Assembly (NCBI GenBank): GCA_028866775.1
Contig: JAGWHK010000002.1
Location: 1-36,237 of the forward strand
DNA length: 36,237 bases
Direction: 5' to 3'
DNA from: Microcaldota archaeon
GTDB lineage: Archaea; Micrarchaeota; Micrarchaeia; Micrarchaeales; Micrarchaeaceae
The notes below the pieces were generated by a model, which searched no databases, had not been told where the DNA came from, and worked only from the letters and a program-made list of their open reading frames with translations. Below, piece after piece: positions 16,011 through 26,140 of this stretch (positions are counted from its first letter, which is position 1; each line of letters begins with the position of its first letter). Both the position numbers and the translations under genes were made by a program.

Positions 16011-19000
16011 CTAATGGGAGTTTATGACTCCAGCTGGCTCTGGAGGAGGTGGCATATCACCCTTAACCCTGTGCTTTGGCATATTGGGCGCCTTGGTGTC
16101 GGTTATGGTGCCCATGTGCGATTCGTAGAGCGAGTTGTAGGCGTTCTGCATGAAGTTCGGATCCTTCTGGATGGTTTGATCAACCTCCTTCATCATCCTA
16201 AACTTACTTACTTTCTCGGCCCTCTTGGCCGCGTTTGTTGTGCCGGTCAGCTCCGCATTCTGCTGGGGGGTGAGGTACTGCCTTACCTCGTCTTCCTCTG
16301 CCTTCGAATTGATCCTCCCTTCTACTTCTTCCCTCTGTTTCTTAGAGAGTGAGTCGAGCATATTCTTTTGCTTGCCCAGTTCTGTCTGTGCCCTAGCGTC
16401 TATCTTCGTCTGCATCTCATTGTGGACGCTGCCGAAGACTGCAGATGACCCCAGAAACTGCGCATAGGCGCCCTCCGGATTCAACCTGGGTCTGCCCAGC
16501 CTGTCCTTCGTTTCTCCAGGAGAACCTGGCGCTTCCGGAATAGACCATTGGGTCATAGGAGTCTGGAGAGGGCCCTTTACTTTGTCAGTAAATGTACGGG
16601 CCGACGCATACAGGTGCTCCTTCATCTCGTTCTGCCAGATGGCTTGAAGGTCCTCGAACTTCTTCGCGCTCTTAGTCTTTGCTATGGTCTCACGGTTCTG
16701 CCGTCTCCACTTCGGTACGTCAAGCACATTCCTGTCTATCATGTGATGAGTACCCTTCAGCCATTCGCCATTCATGGCGACCCAGAGCCCCATCCTCAAC
16801 TTGTCAGAATCCTCGGTGGTCTTGGCGTTCTGGAGCTTTGTGAAGAGCGCGTCTATGTTCTTCTGGTCGGCCCTCTTTATGAGTCCGTCAGCCTTCATGG
16901 CAGCGTAGTAGTCGGACATGTGGCTTTCCCATGCGTCTTGCTGACGTGGGCCGGAGGCCCCTTGGTAGCCACCTGTCCTTGCGGTGAAGGCGGCTGCCTC
17001 TGCGGCCTCCATGTTCCCTACTGGCTTCTTCATTCCACGCTGGACCTGTATGTTCTGCCATGCCTCGTTTACCCTTGCCTTGGCATCCTCATTATTCGCC
17101 TTGTCTGCTTTCATTATGGAGGACCTGTAGGCTTTGCGGAGTTCCGCATCGCTGGCTGCGGAGGTTGCTCCTAGCACCGCATACGATGCCGTGGCCATTT
17201 TGACACGCCCTGCTGCCGCAGACGGCGAGCTGCTTTTTGTGAGGGCTTGTGAGGCGGATGGCATTGGCGGCGGCCTCTTGGCAGCCACCATTTTCTTTAG
17301 TTTCCTCCTGTCGTCGATATTGCCGAATGTGTCGGGGTTAAGGCCCGCAGCCTTGTAGCTTGACCTGATTCCCTTGCCCTTTCCGCCGCCTCCACGGCCG
17401 ATTCCCACTGCCATGTCGTAGAGAGCCGCAAATCCAAAGAGCTCGAATATGCCTTCGCTCTCCCCCAGCGCCGACCTTGACGCCAGGAGGAGTATGATTA
17501 TTATTATGATCGGGATCCAGGCGTACAGGTTTCCAAGGTTGAGCTGGTAGCTGCCTATCTGGAAGCCGGATGACGTTGCATTGGGCGCGAAGTAGTAGTT
17601 GTACTCTGGCGTCACAACGTCGTTGCCTGTATCGAGCACAGTTGCGACCGTATTGGTTGAGTGCTGCAGGTTGGGTTGCACCACGTACTCTGGCTCGGGC
17701 GACGGGTACCCGTAATACTTTGCTATTATCCTCTCTGTCCCTGTGCCGCATGCGGTTATCATCGTGTTGAAGTTGCCGCTCTGATCAGTGGTCACGGTCT
17801 TTATGAGGCCCAGCTGTGATGTCAGGAAGCCAGTGCCGTTGCTGAACTCAGGCACGCAGTACTCGGTTCCATTCGGGCCGTCCGCTACGGACGGCAGGTA
17901 GCCCAACTGTTTGATGATGTTTGCCACTCCACCGCTTGGTATGAACCCCTGGTATATGTTACCGTAGATGTTACAGTTGTACTGCGATAGGACCAATAGG
18001 CTGTTCGGCTCTGGGTAGCAGCTGTTGGTGCCTGGAACAAATGGGACATGGTACGTTACAGTGTCTGCCATCCCGCCCAGCGCCTGAACCGCGGCGGTCT
18101 GGTAGTCCGTGATCCCGAGAAGCCCGTAGATTGCCGCCTCCGCGCCAGTCGTGGAGAGCGGGTTGGCAAGCACGCATGCGCTGCTCTGCGGAGAGAATGC
18201 ACAGTTCTCCGCCCACTTGTAGTAGTAGAAGTTGAGCGGATCTATCTTTGTGAATCCTGAGACCAGCTGCGCAAGCCCCCCGAGTACCGATGTGTTGTAG
18301 TAGTTGAGGTTGGTGTTGTAGTATAGGTACACCTTGGAGCCCGTGGGCGCTGGAGCAAGGCTGCCCAATGGGGTAACGTACTGCAGGTTCCCGGTGATCT
18401 CTATCTGAGTCTGGTTGACATTCAGGCTGTTGATGGTTGGCACGGTCTGTAGGTTTAGTATGGTGGTGTTGGCGAAATCGACTGCGACTGGCATGTAGAT
18501 CGTGTTGTTGTACCTGTCGACATAGGTGTAGGTCATCCTGTTGTATCCGTATATGGCAGGCACGTTGGCCATCTGTAGGCCAAGCCCGTAAAGGTAGGCG
18601 AACCTGTGGAAGAGCGAGAAGAGTGAGATGTAGTTTGTCACATTGGCTTCCGAGTAGTTGAACTGGTTGCTCGCCTTCAGGTAATTGTCATTATAGTAAT
18701 AGCTCTCCAATCCGAGCAGCGCACCCACTTGTGGTGGCAGGCTGCTCCACGGTTCGCTAATTCCGAATATCCCGGTAAGCTGCCCGGCTTCGTTACCTGT
18801 GATTCCTGTTCCGAGTATGCTTGGGCAGCTGCCTCCGCAGTTTGCGCCGAGTATGGAGTTTGTTGGCGGGTTGTTGGTATCGGCAGGTGTCGCGTTCTCG
18901 GCCAGGTATGCCGGAGCGCAGAACGACTTTGTGAGCGAGCTGGCGCACTCGAGCGAGCCGCCCAGGCCATTCGATCCAAGTATGCCGCTCCACGATCCCA

Positions 19001-22000
19001 GGGAGGAGCCGTTGCCTATGGAATAGCCTCCGCTGGTGCCGAAGACGCTGCTGGAGCCGCTGGAGCTAAGAGCGCTGCCGAGCAGGCTGGCTACGGCAGA
19101 CAGCGGGAAGAACTGGACATAGACGTCCTCCGTATAGTTGTAGTTCCTGGTGGCGTTTATGACCTTTGGCGCGCCGTATCCGGTCACGGCGCTCAGTAGG
19201 TCCACCAATTCGGAGCCGGACAGTGTAAAGCCGCTGAGGCCGCCAACCTTGTTGCCGTAGTCTGCGATAAGCTGGACAGCAAGGCTGCTAAGACCCGCCG
19301 CCAATGTCGAGTTTATAGTCTGATTTATGTATACCTCACCGAGCAGCCTGTTGGTGAAGAGGTTGTAGGCTATGTTGGGTGGCTGGATTAGGTTCTGGTC
19401 AGACAGGTTCGCCTGGTAGTTACCCTTCGAATAGTTGTTCACGGCATAGAGCTGCCCTCCCTCTATGGTCTCGTTGACAAAGGTGCTCGATAGGCTGGTG
19501 ACCCAATTCTTGTATGCGGTGGTCGCGCCACTCTTTCCACTCGGGCCGTCATAGGAGCATACCTCCTCAAGGAGGGTCCCCTCAAGCAGGTTGATCTCGA
19601 AGAGGCACTGGCCGTTCCCTCCGCTGTCGCTGCAGCTTCCACTGCTACTGCTACTACTGCTGCTACTACTGCTACTGCTGCTACTGCTGAAATCCCATGA
19701 TTGCTGCAATGAGTATGTTATGGTGTATGGGGTTACAACGTATCCTGCTATCGTGCTGTTTATGTACGTTCGCTCCTGCGCGACCGCAGAGATCGGGCAT
19801 CCAGGACCACTTGCAGAAGGACCTAGCAGGTTCTGATAGTTGGCCTCGCCACTGCCGGTTATCAAACCGTTAGATTCGGTTGCGGGACATATGTTTATGT
19901 TGGTGCCCCCAGATATTCCGGGGAACTGCCCCGTGTTGAATATCTGGGCGGTATTGGTTCCCGCCACTCCAGGGGCGTTGGTCGTTGTCGGGATAAGCGC
20001 AGAGGTCGCGCTCGGGATCGAGAAGTACTGCAATGGCCCGCCCTGCGCTGTAAGGTACTCGAACGCGTCCGGCACTCCAAGAAGCGGAGGATGCAGATTG
20101 GCTATTATGTTTGAGTGCAGGCAGTCTGGGCTCTTAATTGCATCGGAGTAGCACTGGAAGGGCAGGCTTCCATTTATGTCGAGTTTGGTATAATTGTTTA
20201 TAGTGGGGACAACCTCAAGGAGATCAGCGTATGGGGTCTTGCCCATGCTGTCATGCACCAATATGTACATTCTCCCGTCGAATCCGGAGGATATGCTGAG
20301 GTTCTGGGTTTGGCTGCCCCATCCTGTCTGTTGCAGGTAAGTGGGCAGGATCGGGGTTACCGTGCCCTCCAGGTCTATCTGCGGACCTATTGAGTTGTAG
20401 GTTCCGGTGTTCCCGTAGGCGCTGCATCCTCCTATGCCGTTGAACTCGCATATGCTTTCTGTCTTCTGTATCTGTCCTGTTGAAGTTGTGGATGTGGTTA
20501 TGTTGGCGGTGAGCGGCTCGCCATACGGAGGCCAGTGCAGGAACGGCTGCGATACCTGGAACTGGAATGGGTTTATTATCTTGGGGATGTTGGCCACAGA
20601 GACCATTGTGTCGTTGGTGCTATACTGGAGGGGTATCTCTGTAGTCCCGTTGTCCAGGAATGCTCTCATCATCCAGACTGCGCCCAGCGGCACGGTGGCC
20701 GGCAGGGTCAGTATGTTCATCCCGCCGGATCCGAAAGTCCAGTCATCAACTACGAAGAGCGTGCCCTGCACATCGGTTATCGCAATCGGGTGATGGTATT
20801 CGGGTATGTCGTTCATTGTTGTTGTGCTTGTCGGAATGGCCTTTCCGCTGTATGCCGCCATCACCGCATTGTTGTTGAATGGGCCTCCATGCGCCAGATA
20901 GGTTATTATGTTCATGTTGTAGCTCGAATTGGAGTAGGAAAGAGGTATGTTGCCTGCATATGCAAAGGTGCCGCCATTCAGGGGAGTCCTGTAGAACGCT
21001 ATGTACGGGTCGCTCGCGTTTGCAAGGTAGACGAACTCGCCTCCAGGGGACACCGCAAACTCGCTGGATGGGATGAAACCGTTAGGGTCATTTATCATGA
21101 CTATATTGGCAACTCCGGATGCGCTGATCTCAGCGAGGGCGAACTGGCCCTTGGTCGCGTATATCGGGGCCCCGACCAGGAATAGGTCCCCCTGGTAGTC
21201 CGCGCCGGCGGCCAGCGGGACGAATGGCGTGGGTCCAGCCGTGCCTGATGCGCTTCCCGGTGTAGCGCCCGACCCGAGTATGCCGAACTGGCCGCCTCCA
21301 AGGCAGACCCCGAAGAGACACCAGTTTGGCGTTTTTGTGCTCGTGAACTGTGCCTCACCTATTATGTAAAGGGATGGGACATCCCAGCTCATTATGTCCT
21401 GGAAGTACTGTATTGTCTCGTTCCGCCAGTCCGGATATGTCGAGACGGTCTGGAACTCGTTGGGCTGGTAGGCGCTGTTGTTGAAGTCGCCTGTAGGTAT
21501 GTATTTCATCCTGAACACAACTGCGTTGGTTGTTGTGGATATGCAGTACCAGCAGCTTGTGGCGCTGTAGTTTATCACGTATATGTAGCCGTTGGGGCTC
21601 TCGGTTATGAATCTTGGGTTCGTTATGTTGGCGAAGCTCACAGCCCCGTGATTGCCCTGGGCGCTGAACGAAGCAGAGAGCTGATTCTCAAAAGATACAG
21701 GGTTGGTAACTGGCCCGCTTGTGAAGGAGGTCTGCGCAACAAAGTCATTTGTTATGACGTTGTACGAGCATACGCCCCCTGTGCAAAGTGACGGGAGTGG
21801 GACAGGCGGCGGGAGGGATATGGACTGCACATACAGGACTACCGGCCCGGTACAGTCATTCCCGACCACCCCTATGCCGCCGCTTACAGAGGCGCCGTTG
21901 AGGTCGCAACCCTCCACGACATATGTACCTGGATTCGAGCATATGTTGCCCTGGCCCACTACGGTCGAGCATGTGTAGGTGGCATGCCCCTTGCCCGTGA

Positions 22001-25000
22001 CGAGGTTGGATGTTGGGATGCATGTTGAACCGCTGCAGTACCTGATGGCGCACATGTCTATGCTGTTGCATGTAGAGGTGAGCACGTCCTGGTTGCCTTC
22101 CCCGACAACATTGGCCTCGAGCACTATGCTAGTGTTGCTCGTACCTACGGTTGCGGGAAGCACATTGACCGTGGCGTAACTGTCGGCTGTATTGAGGCTG
22201 TTGTCCGTGACGCGCAGATCGAATGTCCAGGTGCCGGTCGTTGTGCCAGTGATTCCCGGGCCGTTTGCGACAGTGACGAACCCGTATGGCAGATAGATGC
22301 TTGATGCGGGCTCATTTGTGGGCTGGAACTGCGTCATCGTTGGATCTTCATAGTACCATTCATATGTATATGGCGGGCTTCCGCCGGTGGCAGCCTGGGT
22401 CTCGCCTTCAGTCACCTGGTTGGCGGCTATGACCGATGAGCCGCCCTGTGTCATGGTAGATGGGTTGGCTATCAGTGGTGAAAGCGTAAGGGGCTGAATT
22501 GCGCCTTGGAATTCTAGCCCTCCTGCAGATGCTGGAGGCGGCAACGGAGAGAATTGGCGTGGAGTTGGCGAAGGACCTGGCCCAGCAGCAAGTTTGTTAC
22601 GGGTAACGAGTATGGAGACGTAATTGCTTTTCAAGACGTCAGGGGTGGGCGAATTACTGTCTGTAACCTGGAGTATCACGTTGTAGGTTCCAACGGCCGT
22701 GAACAGGTTAGTAGCGAGAGTGTATGGTGAATAAGTGGATGAGGATGATCCGGATGGCTGATAGGTGGTAGAGCCTGGTGATTCGAGCAGCCACTGGTAC
22801 TTGTAAGGTCCAATGCCGTTGGTTGCTGCGTCATTGTTTGCCCCGTACGTCTGGGCCGCAGAAACTGTCGAGCTAGAACCAGGGTTTATGGCGTTGGGAC
22901 TTGCCACTATATTGGAGAGTGTAAGGGGCAGAACCGGGGGTGGCAGTGTCGGATTAGATTTGGTGCAGGTTGGGACTTGCGGGATCGTCACGACAATACT
23001 CGGGCTGTTTGCAACACCTGGGGCCACTGTGTTGCTGTCGGTGGCCTGGAGTATGAAGCTGTAGGATAGGGGCGATGTGCACGATGGGTTTGAGACAGCT
23101 AGGGTATATACAGACTGGATTTGCCCGGGTATGACGTTGTAGGTGGTGGATCCTGGCAACTCCTCGTACCACATGTAGGTATAGGGGGCAAATCCGCCAC
23201 TGGCGGCCTCTCCAGGGGCGTTGATTGAGGATATGGTGGAGATGTAATCGTACCCGTATGTGCCGTAATCGACTGGTGTTGACGCCTTGAGGGGGTAGAC
23301 GCTCAATTGCGAAGATTGGACAGTCACGGTTATGATGGGTTCGGTGGTTACGACTGGAGGAACCGCGTTATCGGTAACCTGGAGTTGGAACTGCCACTGG
23401 CCGGGCGTAGCGATCGAGTTGGGCTGGAAGTAGTAGTTTATTGAGTTCGCCCCTGGTATCGCGGTGAACGCGTTTTGGCCGGGGGGTTTTTGGGACCACT
23501 GGTAGGTGTATGGCGGAGTCCCTCCAACAGGGTTGGAACCAGTCAGCGTAGTCGACTGACCTTGCACAACCGTCGAGGAGCTTTGCAGCACTGTTATCGA
23601 ATAGACAAGTGAATTTGCACTGGCCACTGGGGTGTTGCTATCAGTCACCTGGACCTTGAAATTGTATTGCCCGGGCGGTGCGGTGGAGGCGGTTATGAAA
23701 GAGTATGTCGGGGAGTCGCTGCCCACGGGCACGAACGAGGGCTGCCCGGGGAACTGAATAAACCATTGGTAGTTATATGGGGGAACGCCGCCTTTTGTGC
23801 CTCCGATTCCCAGGTCTGATGTTCCGCCTTGCACGATGCTGTTGGGATTTGCGGAGATTGTCCCGGCAACGAGGGGCCCCCCCGCCTGTCCCTGTATCAC
23901 TGCATTATACTGGGCCCATATGACTAGGTTGGTGATGCTCTGGGGTAGCGTCGCGCGCCCAAAGGAGTCGTAAAAGGTGTTGGACGAGCCGTAGGTGGCA
24001 TTCAGTGCGAACGGCAGGTCTGCAAGGTCGCTGTACTTGCTTGTAACCGTGTAGTTGGCAAGCAAGCCCGACCCGGTGTAAAGGTTGAACGGCTCTACGG
24101 GGGTTTCCGGAACTCCGTAGAGGTTGGTCGGGTGGGCGTAGTTGTCGGGAGTGTAGATTGCGTATGATAGCTGCAGGAATGACGGGGGGCTGAATTGGCT
24201 GTACGTTGACGGGATAGTTGCGTTGTACAAGAAGTACGGGTATGCCAGCGTGTTCGTCATTGTGACGCTGTTTTGGACCGTGGCATTCAGTATCACCTTT
24301 ACACCATTACTGTTTATTGGCACCGCGAATTCCGTGGAGACAGGGACTTTAAGGATTACCACTATGTAGCCGCAGACATTGTTGCGTGTGTGGCCATGGC
24401 TGATGTAGTTGGAGGCGCAGGCCTGGAAGAATGGCGTTGACGATGCAGCGGTGCTATTGGGGAGAACAAACCAGATCGGAGGTACATCTGTCGTGTAAGC
24501 TGACGGGCAGTGTTGTTGGCCCAGACTGCCGCTTCCGTAAGTCGTGCCCGTGTTATACCCGCTGTAGCTGCAGAACCACACCGTATACCCGTACTCATTG
24601 CCGGCGTCTGGATTCATGGATACGCTTGTGCCAAATTGCGAGTCGATGTAGCTTCCCATCAGCTGGCCGTTGCCATTCCCCGGACCCACTGCAGACGCAG
24701 GCAGCTCCGCAATGACAGAGCAGGTGCTGCCTCCGCCAGCATTAGCGATCCCGCCGGTGCACTCGACTAGCAGGGCCGATGGCTCTGCCGGGACATTGAT
24801 GTATTCAGGCAGGTTGTTGTATGTCTGCCCGTTGTAGCGCGCGCTCCCATTGAATCCTATCTTAAGCCAACCCGCCGCGGTCTGGCCGTTGATGGACTTC
24901 GAGAGCCAGCAGCTGGGCCCATAGTTCAGCATCTGCGGGTAGCAGTTAGCCGAAACAGCGGCGCCCTGAGACAGGACCGAGACAGGGCTGTAGTTGTAGC

Positions 25001-26096
25001 CCCCCACCTGTATGTAGTTCGTCGCGGAGTTGGTCAACAAGGAGTTATAGATCGGTATCGGGGTGTTGACGTTTGCGATGTTGCTTATCTTCGACTCTAT
25101 GCTGAGATTGTATGTGAAGGAGCAGCCTACGAAAACCGGATATGGTATCGGTATACCGAGGAGGTCGAAGTCTATCGCGAGGTCTATGCCCCCGTATACC
25201 GCGTTGAGGCCCTTGCTCTTGTATTTGAGGTCGAGCCACTGCAGCTGCACGTTCCGCAGGTCGGCATACTCAGCAGTCCATGTCCAGAGCCCCTGCTGGG
25301 GTGAGGAAGGGACGCTCTGGAAGATGTAGGAACTCGTATCGTATGCCGGTGAGAGGGTGTATGGGGATCCGGCAACTGTTGCATCTCCGGAGTATCCTAT
25401 GTTCTTCACGCTGCCTCTCGCCATGTGGTTGAACGTGTAGGACTGACTTGCAGAGCTTGGTCTGCTTCCGGTGTTCCAGCCTGCCAGGTTGACGAACCAT
25501 CCGACGCTGGTGACTTGAACCCTTGTGGTGAGGCTTAGCGTTGTGAAGAGAGGGAGTATGTCGGCAAGGCACCTGTTGCCTGCTATGAAGGTGCCAGGAT
25601 CGCTTATGTATTCAATCGAATTCGTCGGGTCCGGAGGGAGGGGACATGTTATCAGATAGGGGCTGAACCGGTTGTTTGTGTTTATCACGTCTTTTATGAC
25701 TGGAACAGGGTTTTCAACCGGGATCTGCAAGGTCTGCCTGGTTATGTACCCGTTGCCCGCATTGTATGTGTAGTAGGTTGCCGAGACAGAGGCGTTCAGG
25801 AAGTAGCACTCCCCGGCGCTAGGAACATATTCTGATACATCCGGTATGACAGCACACCCGCCGAAGCCGTAACCCGCATTGAGCCCGTTGTATGCTACAA
25901 AGCACTGGAACCCGACCTCAGAGGTGATGCCAGAACCGAGGCTCCCGCATGATATACCCTGGGAGCCCAAATAGTCGCCGGAGGAGCTTGTTGCCGTGAG
26001 CTGGGCGCTTGCTGTGCCCACCGAGAAAACGATCACGAACATGAGGGCGGCAAGTGATACTGCTGCCTTAGATGCTACAGAAGCACGCGCACCCAT
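16011..26096 (-). CDS. Giant 3361-aa secreted single-pass protein with Ig/PKD-like repeats and cytoplasmic J-like domain
   Basis: The largest gene of the window, one intact frame. Residues 1-31 form a Sec signal peptide (A-S-A before Q32). Residues ~32-730 are beta-rich with Cys and N-x-S/T sites. Residues ~736-1314 hold five Ig/PKD-like repeats (P-P-Y-x-Y-x-W cores). About 1320-1440 is Cys-rich and ~1470-1900 propeller-like. S2137-S2152 is a poly-Ser run. Just before the membrane (~2760-2800) is a carboxypeptidase-regulatory/Big-like stretch. One TM helix spans ~2857-2873 (W-I-P-I then Ile/Leu run). The tail is cytoplasmic: Gly/Lys linker, a J-like domain at ~2972-3020 (S-Y-A-V-L-G, A-E-L-R-K-A-Y-R, N-E-A-W-Q-N-I) whose HPD motif is reduced to K-A-D-K, then helical charged segments and a Pro-rich end. 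Probably an envelope-spanning adhesin or receptor; function unproven. Confidence 0.9.
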   Translation of the reverse strand: MGARASVASKAAVSLAALMFVIVFSVGTASAQLTATSSSGDYLGSQGISCGSLGSGITSEVGFQCFVAYNGLNAGYGFGGCAVIPDVSEYVPSAGECYFLNASVSATYYTYNAGNGYITRQTLQIPVENPVPVIKDVINTNNRFSPYLITCPLPPDPTNSIEYISDPGTFIAGNRCLADILPLFTTLSLTTRVQVTSVGWFVNLAGWNTGSRPSSASQSYTFNHMARGSVKNIGYSGDATVAGSPYTLSPAYDTSSYIFQSVPSSPQQGLWTWTAEYADLRNVQLQWLDLKYKSKGLNAVYGGIDLAIDFDLLGIPIPYPVFVGCSFTYNLSIESKISNIANVNTPIPIYNSLLTNSATNYIQVGGYNYSPVSVLSQGAAVSANCYPQMLNYGPSCWLSKSINGQTAAGWLKIGFNGSARYNGQTYNNLPEYINVPAEPSALLVECTGGIANAGGGSTCSVIAELPASAVGPGNGNGQLMGSYIDSQFGTSVSMNPDAGNEYGYTVWFCSYSGYNTGTTYGSGSLGQQHCPSAYTTDVPPIWFVLPNSTAASSTPFFQACASNYISHGHTRNNVCGYIVVILKVPVSTEFAVPINSNGVKVILNATVQNSVTMTNTLAYPYFLYNATIPSTYSQFSPPSFLQLSYAIYTPDNYAHPTNLYGVPETPVEPFNLYTGSGLLANYTVTSKYSDLADLPFALNATYGSSNTFYDSFGRATLPQSITNLVIWAQYNAVIQGQAGGPLVAGTISANPNSIVQGGTSDLGIGGTKGGVPPYNYQWFIQFPGQPSFVPVGSDSPTYSFITASTAPPGQYNFKVQVTDSNTPVASANSLVYSITVLQSSSTVVQGQSTTLTGSNPVGGTPPYTYQWSQKPPGQNAFTAIPGANSINYYFQPNSIATPGQWQFQLQVTDNAVPPVVTTEPIITVTVQSSQLSVYPLKASTPVDYGTYGYDYISTISSINAPGEAASGGFAPYTYMWYEELPGSTTYNVIPGQIQSVYTLAVSNPSCTSPLSYSFILQATDSNTVAPGVANSPSIVVTIPQVPTCTKSNPTLPPPVLPLTLSNIVASPNAINPGSSSTVSAAQTYGANNDAATNGIGPYKYQWLLESPGSTTYQPSGSSSSTYSPYTLATNLFTAVGTYNVILQVTDSNSPTPDVLKSNYVSILVTRNKLAAGPGPSPTPRQFSPLPPPASAGGLEFQGAIQPLTLSPLIANPSTMTQGGSSVIAANQVTEGETQAATGGSPPYTYEWYYEDPTMTQFQPTNEPASSIYLPYGFVTVANGPGITGTTTGTWTFDLRVTDNSLNTADSYATVNVLPATVGTSNTSIVLEANVVGEGNQDVLTSTCNSIDMCAIRYCSGSTCIPTSNLVTGKGHATYTCSTVVGQGNICSNPGTYVVEGCDLNGASVSGGIGVVGNDCTGPVVLYVQSISLPPPVPLPSLCTGGVCSYNVITNDFVAQTSFTSGPVTNPVSFENQLSASFSAQGNHGAVSFANITNPRFITESPNGYIYVINYSATSCWYCISTTTNAVVFRMKYIPTGDFNNSAYQPNEFQTVSTYPDWRNETIQYFQDIMSWDVPSLYIIGEAQFTSTKTPNWCLFGVCLGGGQFGILGSGATPGSASGTAGPTPFVPLAAGADYQGDLFLVGAPIYATKGQFALAEISASGVANIVMINDPNGFIPSSEFAVSPGGEFVYLANASDPYIAFYRTPLNGGTFAYAGNIPLSYSNSSYNMNIITYLAHGGPFNNNAVMAAYSGKAIPTSTTTMNDIPEYHHPIAITDVQGTLFVVDDWTFGSGGMNILTLPATVPLGAVWMMRAFLDNGTTEIPLQYSTNDTMVSVANIPKIINPFQFQVSQPFLHWPPYGEPLTANITTSTTSTGQIQKTESICEFNGIGGCSAYGNTGTYNSIGPQIDLEGTVTPILPTYLQQTGWGSQTQNLSISSGFDGRMYILVHDSMGKTPYADLLEVVPTINNYTKLDINGSLPFQCYSDAIKSPDCLHSNIIANLHPPLLGVPDAFEYLTAQGGPLQYFSIPSATSALIPTTTNAPGVAGTNTAQIFNTGQFPGISGGTNINICPATESNGLITGSGEANYQNLLGPSASGPGCPISAVAQERTYINSTIAGYVVTPYTITYSLQQSWDFSSSSSSSSSSSSSSSSGSCSDSGGNGQCLFEINLLEGTLLEEVCSYDGPSGKSGATTAYKNWVTSLSSTFVNETIEGGQLYAVNNYSKGNYQANLSDQNLIQPPNIAYNLFTNRLLGEVYINQTINSTLAAGLSSLAVQLIADYGNKVGGLSGFTLSGSELVDLLSAVTGYGAPKVINATRNYNYTEDVYVQFFPLSAVASLLGSALSSSGSSSVFGTSGGYSIGNGSSLGSWSGILGSNGLGGSLECASSLTKSFCAPAYLAENATPADTNNPPTNSILGANCGGSCPSILGTGITGNEAGQLTGIFGISEPWSSLPPQVGALLGLESYYYNDNYLKASNQFNYSEANVTNYISLFSLFHRFAYLYGLGLQMANVPAIYGYNRMTYTYVDRYNNTIYMPVAVDFANTTILNLQTVPTINSLNVNQTQIEITGNLQYVTPLGSLAPAPTGSKVYLYYNTNLNYYNTSVLGGLAQLVSGFTKIDPLNFYYYKWAENCAFSPQSSACVLANPLSTTGAEAAIYGLLGITDYQTAAVQALGGMADTVTYHVPFVPGTNSCYPEPNSLLVLSQYNCNIYGNIYQGFIPSGGVANIIKQLGYLPSVADGPNGTEYCVPEFSNGTGFLTSQLGLIKTVTTDQSGNFNTMITACGTGTERIIAKYYGYPSPEPEYVVQPNLQHSTNTVATVLDTGNDVVTPEYNYYFAPNATSSGFQIGSYQLNLGNLYAWIPIIIIIILLLASRSALGESEGIFELFGFAALYDMAVGIGRGGGGKGKGIRSSYKAAGLNPDTFGNIDDRRKLKKMVAAKRPPPMPSASQALTKSSSPSAAAGRVKMATASYAVLGATSAASDAELRKAYRSSIMKADKANNEDAKARVNEAWQNIQVQRGMKKPVGNMEAAEAAAFTARTGGYQGASGPRQQDAWESHMSDYYAAMKADGLIKRADQKNIDALFTKLQNAKTTEDSDKLRMGLWVAMNGEWLKGTHHMIDRNVLDVPKWRRQNRETIAKTKSAKKFEDLQAIWQNEMKEHLYASARTFTDKVKGPLQTPMTQWSIPEAPGSPGETKDRLGRPRLNPEGAYAQFLGSSAVFGSVHNEMQTKIDARAQTELGKQKNMLDSLSKKQREEVEGRINSKAEEDEVRQYLTPQQNAELTGTTNAAKRAEKVSKFRMMKEVDQTIQKDPNFMQNAYNSLYESHMGTITDTKAPNMPKHRVKGDMPPPPEPAGVINSH
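19641..19688 (-). repeat. (AGC/AGT)16 poly-serine microsatellite
   Basis: Sixteen consecutive serine codons alternate irregularly between AGC and AGT inside the giant gene (residues 2137-2152), directly before a G-S-C-S-D-S-G-G stretch. Because the unit is three bases, length change would alter a linker without breaking the frame. It probably acts as a flexible, possibly O-glycosylated spacer. Confidence 0.9.
22150..23890 (-). repeat. Five Ig/PKD-like protein repeats
   Basis: Within the giant gene, five units of ~90-125 residues each contain a Gly-rich lead, an x-P-Y-x-Y-x-W strand (near residues 774, 866, 974, 1099 and 1244), a P-G-S/Q turn and a V-T-D-N/S strand. The units are diverged at protein level, so they are old duplications and not recent DNA repeats. 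Confidence 0.8.
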
Positions 26097-26126
26097 CCAA
26101 TCGCTATCTTAATTGATATGGAAGCA

Positions 26127-26134
26127 TTTATAAA
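26127..26134 (-). promoter_or_regulatory. TATA box of the giant surface-protein gene
   Basis: The perfect palindromic TTTATAAA is centred ~34 nt before ATG 26096, predicting a start site ~8 nt ahead of the ATG. It overlaps the last codons of the translin-like gene, so the giant gene has its own promoter despite lying downstream on the same strand. Confidence 0.6.
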
Positions 26135-26140
26135 CTCTCG

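Noticed and set aside
16548-21185. Long plus-strand frames of ~150-216 codons opposite the giant gene (e.g. 16548-17174, 20535-21185)
   Set aside because: They are antisense shadows of a continuous 3361-codon gene with clear domains; their translations are Cys/Arg/His-rich and have no recognisable family or promoter.
16011-26096. Assembly artefact or fusion of several genes into one giant frame
   Set aside because: No internal stop or frame change over 10 kb, a single signal peptide at the start, a single TM helix near the end, and consistent codon use argue for one genuine gene.
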